Below, piece by piece: positions 7,868 through 13,409 of a stretch of 13,409 bases of DNA. The notes under the pieces were generated by a model. The model was given only the letters and a program-made list of their open reading frames with translations, was not told where the DNA came from and did not search any database. Both the position numbers and the translations under genes were made by a program. Within the stretch, counting starts at the first letter, position 1, and each line of letters starts with the position of its first letter. Origin of the DNA: Zygnema cylindricum. Its lineage: Eukaryota > Streptophyta > Zygnematophyceae > Zygnematales > Zygnemataceae. The stretch covers positions 188,001 to 201,409 of the forward strand of contig JBBHKE010000636.1 of the NCBI GenBank assembly GCA_037447655.1, given 5' to 3'.

Positions 7868-8333
7868 TACACCGTGAATCACACTAAGTAACACTACACC
7901 ACCCATTGTAATTAGAGTGAAACATTTTTAGGGCAGTCAAAAGTTCTTTTTTCTCGTCATAAACTATTCCGATTTTCAATCGTGACATCACCATCGAAGA
8001 GTCTCACTGTTATCTTTAGATTGGTTGCCTCAGAAAAAAAATTGAACGGTCTATTATAGACCTAAACGTTTTTAACTGCCCAAATAATGTTTTACTCTCA
8101 TTACGATTGGCGGTGTAGTAGTGTTAAGATATAATAAGTCTTTAAGGACAGTTTTAGAGTTAATAACTCTGTTTCTGATCCAAAGGACGCCGACGATTAT
8201 GAACTGTGAATAGAATTAGACTTTGAAAATAAATATTCAATATAAACAATGAATATTAATCACACTATTTTTTGTTCAGAGGGCAAATAAACCGGATTGA
8301 AGTAGTGTTGATAATAATAGTGATTCATGGTAG
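7868..8333. mobile_element. Possible outer inverted-repeat element hosting the 7897-8115 insertion
   Basis: The left end reads CTACACCGTGAATCACACTA (7868). The right end read in reverse from about 8333 gives CTACCATGAATCACTATTAT, followed by TATCAACACTA against AAGTAACACTA. The resemblance covers about 30 bp. The left end carries the common terminal motif of the window. The inner element would have landed 26 bp inside the left end. Confidence 0.4.
7897..8115. mobile_element. 219-bp inverted-repeat element in the sirtuin intron, flanked by TA
   Basis: The left end from 7897 is CACCACCCATTGTAATTAGA; the right end read in reverse from 8115 is CACCGCCAATCGTAATGAGA. Both continue with GTRAAACATT, GGGCAGT and AAAA. 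The arms match over about 48 bp. TA stands outside both ends (7895-7896 and 8116-8117), inside a symmetrical CTA...TAG. The ends are close to those of the elements at 9933-11051. Confidence 0.75.
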
Positions 8334-8348
8334 AGAGAGAAATGTAAT

Positions 8349-8462
8349 ACACAAACACCCAAAAAACACAATAAAAACACCCATACAACACCCTTAAAAC
8401 ACCCAGAACACCCCCTCGAAACACCCTTAAACATCCTAAAGACACCCTAAACACACCCCAAA
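8349..8462 (+). repeat. Degenerate ACACCC-rich repeat
   Basis: AACACCC, ACACCCTTAAAACACCC and ACACCCTAAACACACCCC units of variable length. Some units contain CCCTAAA, the plant telomere repeat in C-strand form, but never in tandem. Confidence 0.65.
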
Positions 8463-8499
8463 ACTGTTGTCCCTTTCAATCCACACTAAACAAGGTGAC

Positions 8500-8541
8500 C
8501 TCCTGTAAAATGAAAATAAATCCGAATTACAAGCGAAAAAT
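8500..8541 (-). CDS. SIRT5-like: Candidate partial sirtuin exon 3 (acyl-specificity loop), uncertain
   Basis: The gap between exon 2 and the 6870-6972 exon should encode about 20 residues ending in the SIRT5 motif 'FYHYRR', split inside the last Arg codon. I checked each plus-strand ACC string from about 7000 to 8750 as a possible donor complement. Only this one gives a frame with the right ending: FACNSDLFSFYRR, closing with AG before GTCACC. That would restore Arg-Glu-Val-Val with the next exon. FACNS also resembles 'FAHNPS' of SIRT5. Against it: the donor GTCACC is weak, the acceptor (TTAG at 8542-8545) lacks a pyrimidine tract, and the start phase does not fit exon 2 without a further micro-exon for 'DLATP'. 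If it is real, the specificity Tyr of Y-x-x-R is replaced by Ser while the Arg is kept. Confidence 0.33.
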
Positions 8542-8754
8542 CTAAGGCTTTATCCAAACATAAATTAAATAAATTGTCACTCGTAAGAAAAATAAAAACG
8601 TAAAACTTAAGAAAAACAAAAAAAAAAAGTCAGAGCCGAAAGTGAAAACCCCGAAGAAGACATTTATTATCCATCCCAACCCGATTGAAACCACATGACA
8701 CTAAAAAAAAACAAAAAACAAAAAACAATTGAATTAAATCCAAAAGTGACGTAC

Positions 8755-8850
8755 TGTCGCGTCCCACGTTCTCCAAAGCCCACCGGCTCCCCTAAAAGTT
8801 GGTATTCCGGATTCCGCGGAAGTTCCGGCCCCACTGAGGACAGTTATTTT
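8755..8850 (-). CDS. SIRT5-like: Sirtuin exon 2: NAD+-binding GAG and FRGAGG motifs
   Basis: There are 32 codons between acceptor TTTCAG (8851-8856) and donor GTACGT (8749-8754), phase 0 at both ends. It encodes [15 protein letters not shown] followed by [17 protein letters not shown]. The GAGxSxESGIPxFR motif is the sirtuin signature for the NAD+ diphosphate. GAGG-W-W is the form seen in SIRT5-like proteins rather than in SIRT1-4 or SIRT6/7. In SIRT5 the next residues would be 'DLATP-AF', which are not encoded directly after this exon. Confidence 0.93.
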
Positions 8851-8879
8851 CTGAAACCAGGGAGGATTATAAAAACAAA

Positions 8880-9003
8880 AGATGAGGGGTTGGGAGGGGG
8901 AGAAGGGGAAGAGGGAGAGGGAGAGGGGGAGAAGAGGAGACGGAGAGGGAGAGAGAGGGAGAGGGAGAGGGAGATGAAGAGGAAGAGGGATAGGGATAGG
9001 GAA
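8880..9003 (+). repeat. GAGGGA purine tract just upstream of the exon 2 acceptor
   Basis: About 120 bases of GAGGGA, GGGGGA and GAGA units. In gene sense it is a giant pyrimidine tract that ends about 30 bases before the acceptor TTTCAG of exon 2. The plus-strand frame at 8695-9012 across it is an artefact. Confidence 0.9.
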
Positions 9004-9469
9004 ATATTTTAGTCAATAATTTAAGAATATGCAGTAAAGTTCACGGAGCGAATGCAAGTTTCTCAATTCATATTGCTAAATAGAAGCAGCTCAATTCTTT
9101 GGTGATTTTCTAAAAATATAAAAACAAACAGGAGAGTGACCCATATATTTGGAGAGCAATTTTTCAGAAGTCATTACCATGTTCTTTTGACCATCGCACT
9201 TTATGTACCTCGACCTTTGCAAAAAGACTCATGATCCTTTGAAGCGAAATGATATCCACACTATATAGCAATACATTTGTTGCAATTGATCCAAAAAATT
9301 CATGATCATTCGAACATTTCATGATCTTGAGGATCCACAATTTATTAACTTTTTGCAAAACATGAATTCTTTACTACTTATTACTTGTTCTTTATTAAAA
9401 ATATTACAAACGTAAGGATTCAAGAAGCATGGATGTTGAAGACAAACTTATTTCGAAAAACAAACTTAC
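9004..9469. other. 5' part of sirtuin intron 1, nothing recognised
   Basis: AT-rich sequence between the exon 1 donor and the purine tract. ATGATC-type strings recur (CATGATCATTCG, CATGATCTTGAGGATC, CTCATGATCC), but no element or exon is recognised. Confidence 0.4.
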
Positions 9470-9616
9470 ATTCGCATTTGCGAGATCGGCGCGAAATTCA
9501 TTTTCCTCTCCACCTCCTTCCGAGAGAGTTGAAACTTCTCGAGGCAAAATAGTTCCCATGGCTCTTTTCAACAAGGCCAAAGATGGTCTCTTCTTGCAAA
9601 CGACCTCATTCAACAT
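9470..9616 (-). CDS. SIRT5-like: Sirtuin exon 1: N-terminal presequence and start of Rossmann fold
   Basis: There are 49 codons from ATG 9614-9616 to the donor GTAAGT at 9469. The upstream frame is closed by TAA three codons before the ATG, so this is the first possible start. The first 20 residues are basic and lack acidic residues after Glu4 (CKKRPSLALLKR), which could form a mitochondrial targeting helix. A second in-frame ATG at 9557-9559 has a stronger context (GCC ATG G) and would make a protein without the presequence. The exon ends with EFRADLANAN, matching the 'DFRKFFAKAK' position just before the first strand of SIRT5. The exon ends in phase 0 and joins AAA-ATA of exon 2. Confidence 0.85.
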
Positions 9617-9666
9617 AATGACTTAGTTTCCTAGCTTCCTCCGAAACATTGTATGTGAGTTTTCCT

Positions 9667-9674
9667 TTTATATA
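9667..9674 (-). promoter_or_regulatory. TATA box of the sirtuin gene
   Basis: In gene sense the sequence is CCTATATAAAAGG (9677-9665), a textbook TATA box about 50 bases before the ATG at 9616. A start about 30 bases downstream would give a very short 5' untranslated region of about 25 bases. This supports the ATG at 9616 as the real start. It also argues that the frame at 9606-9836 is not transcribed as an upstream ORF. Confidence 0.6.
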
Positions 9675-9763
9675 GGTCGCTAAGACGCAAACCTTGATAT
9701 AAAGTTTGAAATTTTGGTGACATACCAAATTTGTTCGCCGTTTTGAGGCGGCGCCCCTGGCCT

Positions 9764-9773
9764 CGCACGTGCG
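9764..9773. promoter_or_regulatory. G-box palindrome CGCACGTGCG upstream of the sirtuin gene
   Basis: A 10-bp perfect palindrome with a CACGTG core lies about 95 bases upstream of the TATA box. It fits a bZIP or bHLH binding site. Function is inferred from position only. Confidence 0.35.
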
Positions 9774-9826
9774 AAACAAACCACAAAAGTCAAAAACCTT
9801 CAACATTTCGGGTCTCCTTTGTGAAA

Positions 9827-9836
9827 GTGATGTCAC
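9827..9836. promoter_or_regulatory. CRE-like site GTGATGTCAC upstream of the sirtuin gene
   Basis: TGATGTCA within a 10-bp near-palindrome is a common bZIP (CRE/TGA-type) site. It lies about 155 bases upstream of the TATA box and 55 bases beyond the G-box. Confidence 0.25.
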
Positions 9837-9932
9837 ATATTTAGGTGTTGTTACTGTGCGGACAGTAGAACTGTAGAACTTCGATCGTCACAAAGATCAG
9901 AAGTGCGAAAACGCGTGCAAACGCTTTATCTA

Positions 9933-10489
9933 CAGTACACCGTCAATCGCTATTAGAGTATATAACGCCAATTCAGTGCCCTTTTTTCAAAAAACAAAAC
10001 CCGAAATACAATCCATAATTCTATTTTTTCCATTATTCTAATTAGGTTTTTTTTTCAATTAGCGTTAATAAGAAAAGTACACTGCGATGGAAATAGTGTG
10101 CCGTACGGACAGGATATCTCCATACGAAATGGTACTTTTTGAATTACAAAGGCATAAAAAGACACTTAATATCATTGCTCAAACATGTGAATGTGCACTG
10201 GAAGAAAGAGACGCAAACTCGCCGACAAAAATCACGTTCTCATATGTTCGTCCGTCGACCGTGTGAACAACGAGACGGCGTACGAACTGTCAGATTTTGT
10301 ACGGGTACACAGATTACTGTAGACATCAAAAGGGTGGGTATTAATATTCAGGGCAACCCAAATTACAGTTAGGGATTAATTAGTATATATATTTTTTTTC
10401 AAAAAAAAAAAATCCCGATTAGTGTTAATAAGACTAATTTTTTTTACGCTATTTATTCCTTTACTCTAATAGCAATTGACGGTGAACTG
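9933..10489. mobile_element. 557-bp non-autonomous inverted-repeat element 1, flanked by TA
   Basis: The left end is CAGTACACCGTCAATCGCTA (9933); the right end read in reverse is CAGTTCACCGTCAATTGCTA (10489). Both continue TTAGAGTA, giving inverted ends of about 31 bp. TA lies outside each end (9931-9932 and 10490-10491). The interior has no convincing frame. It includes CGTACGG-rich strings and GTACGAACTGTCAGATTTTG, which recur in the neighbouring element. The CAGT start plus TA flank is typical of the Tc1/mariner/pogo group. Confidence 0.8.
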
Positions 10490-11051
10490 TACACCGCCAA
10501 TCGCTATTAGCGTAGTGTACGCTAATTCCGTCCCGCTTTTTTTTTATTATTCTCCATAAGCGTAGCTTATTCTAGTTTTTTCTGTACGCCATTTAGGGTT
10601 ATTTTCCACGTACCGTACAAAACGAAAGTACGTTGTCGTTTAAATAGTGTGGTGTACGGTCAGTGTCAGACCGTACAAAATTGTACCTTTTTAAGTGAAA
10701 AAGTATAATTAATGAGTTTTAGTAACCGCGGACGCATGAGAATATGCGCTCTAAATAGGGGATGAAATCGGGCTGTCAAATATCACGTTCACACATATTC
10801 GTCCAACAACCACGTTTCGATTGTGTGAACGTACGATTTGTGTACGATTTGTCAGATTATGTAGGAATACCTATATTAGTGTAAGCATGATTGCGACCGA
10901 CATTTTTTTTTTCATAGACCCAAATTAGCATTATTGAACAATTAGAATGAATGTTTTTTTTCAAAATTTTCAAATTCTTAATTAGCGTACACCACTGTAA
11001 TTACTCTTATACGCTAAAGAAACTTCTACGCTAATAGCGATTGGCGGTGTA
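10490..11051. mobile_element. Second element of the same family (element 2), abutting element 1
   Basis: The left end is TACACCGCCAATCGCTATTA (10490) and the right end read in reverse from 11051 is identical over these bases; both continue GCGTAG. Length is about 560 bp, like element 1. The interior shares order and strings with element 1 (a TGTACGGTCAG-type string, TCATATGTTCGTCC against ACATATTCGTCC, GTCAGATT-TGTA, CCCAAATTA), so they are diverged copies in the same orientation. The left TA is shared with the right TA of element 1, and exact boundaries are uncertain by three bases. Confidence 0.78.
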
Positions 11052-11061
11052 CTGAATCGTA

Positions 11062-11328
11062 CTATGGAGTACTATAGTTCGGTGTACTGTATTAAACCAG
11101 TACTGTACGCATATATTTTATAGAAAACACGTATAGCACGTATTTGACAAGCGGCTACCAGATATAACGTCTGCACGCGTTTTCGCACTAAGGCTCAAAA
11201 GTGCGAAAACGCGTGCAGAAGCTATAACTGGTAGCAGCTTGTCAAATACTTGTTATACGTGTTTTCTAGAAAATATATGCGTACGATACTAGTTTAATAG
11301 TTCACCGAACTATAGTAATCCACAGTAG
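11062..11328. repeat. Long palindrome (foldback) with arms of about 127 bp
   Basis: The inner 18 bp are perfect: CTGCACGCGTTTTCGCAC at 11171-11188 faces its complement at 11201-11218 across a 12-base loop. Outward the arms stay alike with scattered differences: TAGAAAACACGTATA facing TATACGTGTTTTCTA, GTCAAATAC-type strings, GTACGCATATATTTT, and ACTATAGTTCGGTG facing CACCGAACTATAGT. No frame is present. The inner arm string also occurs alone at 9901-9921 on the far side of elements 1 and 2. Confidence 0.85.
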
Positions 11329-11393
11329 TTATGTGGTATGCAACGCTCACCAGACCTTGACCAAGAGATTAGTTATACCGATGGTACTGCTTA

Positions 11394-13252
11394 GGGTGAC
11401 GTTCCATCAGGTGAAAAGTGGCGTAGTTTACAGAAAATCCGCGACTCTCCGCACCAAATCCTACCGCCTATTTTGTTTTTATACAAAGAACAACATTATA
11501 TAGAATCTTGTCGATACTCTCCGAAGCTCTTGGAGGTAATATTGGCCGTTAGATGTTTGCCAGCGAGGAGTTTGCTTCATTTTTCCTTGTAACTATCAAC
11601 ATACCTCGAGGAGGTGGGTTGGCAGATAAAGAAAAAAAAAATCGTAAAACGCTAGACGATTAAGCTACGTGTCATGATGAAAACCAACGAAAATCTTAAG
11701 ATTTGCACATGACACGCGCTTTCCAAAATACAACCGAAAATAAAAACGAATATCGTAACATTCCTTCGTCACGCTATTTTCGGTAACTTTTGTTCGTCAC
11801 ACAATTTCTCTCAAAGGACTTTCGTTATGTTCGAAAACACAAACCCTAAAAAATGAGCTGGCGTACAAACTAGCGTCTACGAAAAGTATAAAAGTTATGT
11901 CGTATGATTACTTCGTACGCAGTACGCAAGTGAAGATTTGAAGTTAAGTTTGTCGGTGCAAAAATTCTGAAAGATATTCACTATCGGATCGTAGCTGGCG
12001 TGGCACCAGTCAATTTTAGAACAAGTGGTTTACTGACTCTTCGTGATGGAACATCTACTCATAGCCTATGCCCACCGGAGCATATGTAACATTTTGCCCA
12101 TTCCGATGATTTTCCGAAACTCATCGGAAAATGGGTCTTGTTCACACCAAAATTTTGGCACGTAACTCCGATTGAAGGTGTCCTGTGACATTACACATGC
12201 TTTGACGTCATTAAACAAAGGCGCTAAAACAAACGACGGTGGTTCAAAAGTCCTGCAGCTTTTTCGCGCGAGTACAAGGAAGTAGCCGTTAGAATGGTTT
12301 TTTCCTACGTCAGCTTTTCGGGTTAACGTTGGCCTGTTTCACAAAAAGACGCAACTTTTACCCTACTTTTATATCCGACAATATTTTGAGGAAGTCGTTT
12401 GTACGGTTTTCCGAGAACTTCCGAAATCTACAAAGTCGGAACTCGGAAAGCCGTACATTATTCGAACGTCCATCTATTGTGGAAGTGATTTTTTTTCCGG
12501 TGGGAATAGGCTATCATGCCACTTCTCCATCGGGCGCCGACAATAATGTTACAGATAGGTTTACTAGCACTAATATTTCGTTCACTTCTCCATCAGGTCG
12601 TGTCAGCAATGGAATCTATCGCGTACGAGCTTTCTTTCCATTGGATGCACGTAGATTCCTGTTCTGACGGCGAGGGTCGTCAAAGATTCCAAAAGCAAAA
12701 TGTCTAAAGTCGTATTCGTACAACCAGCTGCAAAATAAAATATGCGAATGTTCATTTTGTACGTTCGTGTTTTGTCGGTGTGCCAGCGGTGTACAATTTC
12801 TACGTTCTTTTTTTGTCGTAACCAAATCGAAAATTTGAAGAAAGCAGGCGCAGCAAATTCCGGTTAAAGATGGATGGTGGTGGAGGCGTCACGACACATT
12901 CTTCAACAAACTTTTTGTGGTGGTTATCGTCGTATCTGATTCCCGCCTGTCTGAAGGCGCGTGGCATATGTCTGAAGGCGCGCGGCTCGTACGTGACCTT
13001 TCCACGCGTAAACGTTTTACCCGTCTAGCCATTTTACCGGACGAAGTGACCTTTTGTTTCGAAAACTCATAATCGGACGGTCGATGTTATCGCCCAAAAG
13101 TTTGGAGAATCTTGACGAATCTCCGGTAATCATGTTTTGAACAAAAAAAAAAAAAAAACAGTACGGCCTTGTACGGCAATGAGTTGGATTTGTACGAAAA
13201 TGCACTTTTTCCGTTAAACAACCCCACTTTTTGCCTGATGGAGGTTCACCCT
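11394..13252. mobile_element. Candidate 1.86-kb non-autonomous element with inverted ends
   Basis: The left end, AGGGTGACGTTCCATCAGGT followed by GAAAAGTGGCGTAGTTTACAG, is matched in reverse from 13252 by AGGGTGAACCTCCATCAGGC then AAAAAGTGGGGTTGTTTAACG. The inverted ends are about 42 bp. The interior contains short repeats (CTGAAGGCGCG twice near 12951-12982, CACTTCTCCATC twice near 12520 and 12584). It also has small hairpins (12097-12135, and GTGTCATG facing CATGACAC near 11668-11714). The frame at 12329-12667 (112 codons) has no domain I recognise, and no transposase motif is visible. Confidence 0.5.
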
Positions 13253-13313
13253 CAATCGACCCGGTCTGTAGAATTGGCCGTACGATTACAGAAACGTATG
13301 ATGGAATTTCACC

Positions 13314-13409
13314 CTTAGGGTGAAGTTCCATTAGACAAAAAGTGAGGTTGTTTACAGAAATTCGGACCTCTCCGTACTATGCCGTACGTCTTATTTTGTT
13401 TTTATGCGG
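13314..13409. mobile_element. Left end of a further copy, cut by the window edge
   Basis: CTTAGGGTGAAGTTCCATTA to TTATTTTGTTTTTAT runs parallel to 11390-11482, matching over about 92 bp with scattered changes and the same order (TTTACAGAAA, CTCTCCG, TTTTGTTTTTAT). It is also an inverted match to 13213-13252. A short palindrome, TGGAATTTCACCC facing GGGTGAAGTTCCA, sits at its start (13301-13330). Confidence 0.6.

Larger units (their letters stand above)
3134..9616 (-). other. SIRT5-like: Sirtuin gene, SIRT5-like (class III) NAD+-dependent protein deacylase; whole locus
   Basis: The gene is assembled from seven exons on the minus strand, listed separately. The family removes acyl groups from lysine (succinyl, malonyl and glutaryl for SIRT5; acetyl weakly), using NAD+ and releasing nicotinamide and O-acyl-ADP-ribose. 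The order of motifs matches the family: GAGTSAESG and PTFRGAGG (NAD+ binding), TQNID (nicotinamide pocket), HGSLW (catalytic His), CTYC and CDNC (zinc ribbon), [22 protein letters not shown], and EFNIENTP (NAD+ ribose/adenine side). GAGG-W and EFN-E-TP are close to vertebrate SIRT5. The visible exons give about 283 residues, and with the missing segment the protein would be near the usual 300-310. Introns are 470 to 1,800 bp. I found no frameshift or stop inside the called exons, so the gene looks functional apart from the unresolved exon between 8755 and 6972. The N-terminus is basic and could be a mitochondrial presequence. Confidence 0.93.

Noticed and set aside
8349-8462. Interstitial telomere repeat (CCCTAAA)
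   Set aside because: Only scattered CCCTAAA or CCCTTAAA strings occur, never in tandem; the stretch is better described as ACACCC-rich low complexity.
9606-9836. 76-codon minus-strand frame overlapping the sirtuin start, a possible upstream ORF
   Set aside because: The TATA box at 9667-9674 lies inside it, so most of it should not be transcribed, and it shows no motif.
12329-12667. 112-codon plus-strand frame inside the 1.86-kb element, a possible transposon protein
   Set aside because: No transposase, helicase or reverse-transcriptase motif is visible, and it holds part of a short internal repeat.
13017-13331. 104-codon minus-strand frame at the right edge
   Set aside because: It includes a poly-Phe run from a poly-A tract and the inverted ends of two elements.
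9933-13409. CRISPR-like or tandem regulatory array
   Set aside because: The repeats are paired inverted ends of elements, with no regular spacers and a eukaryotic setting.

Overview
The window looks like nuclear DNA of a eukaryote: it is AT-rich, its genes are broken by introns with GT-AG ends, and it is full of microsatellites and small inverted-repeat elements. There is no operon layout, no rRNA, no tRNA and no CRISPR array. A photosynthetic, probably green-lineage organism (for example a streptophyte alga) is suggested by a plastid-transit-peptide-like open reading frame at the left edge, by G-boxes upstream of it, and by degenerate GGTTYGGTTT repeats. This assignment is inference of low to moderate confidence.

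The one gene that can be reconstructed with confidence runs on the minus strand from ATG at 9616 to stop at 3134. It encodes a class III, SIRT5-type sirtuin, an NAD+-dependent lysine deacylase. Seven coding exons join with matching phase at every junction that can be tested: 9470-9616, 8755-8850, 6870-6972, 5127-5267, 4433-4630, 3873-3964 and 3134-3206. The join between the second and third of these is open. A short stretch of about 20 residues is missing there, which in SIRT5 carries the acyl-specificity motif Y-x-x-R. A weak candidate for part of it lies at 8500-8541. A good TATA box (9667-9674), a G-box palindrome and a TGATGTCA site lie just upstream of the first exon.

At the left edge (1-191, minus) is the start of a second gene with a transit-peptide-like N-terminus. 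Its 5' flank (about 192-700) holds three CACGTG boxes and three CCAAT motifs. Positions 1029-1127 are a TACAG-type microsatellite. About 1130-3130 is AT-rich intergenic DNA with weak element remnants.

The sirtuin introns are loaded with repeats. They hold long pyrimidine tracts next to splice sites, a 217-bp near-perfect foldback element (6271-6487), its broken relative (5035-5108), a small foldback (4780-4898) inside a degenerate short repeat, and an apparent nested pair (7868-8333 with 7897-8115).

Right of the gene (about 9900-13409) I see no protein gene. The region is a stack of non-autonomous inverted-repeat elements: two abutting elements of about 557 bp from the same family (9933-10489 and 10490-11051), a palindrome of about 265 bp (11062-11328), a 1.86-kb element with inverted ends (11394-13252), and the start of a further related copy (13314 to the window end). 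Many of these elements share a terminal motif close to TA-CACYGTSNATCGYTATTAG, which suggests one TA-targeting transposon superfamily has shaped the locus.
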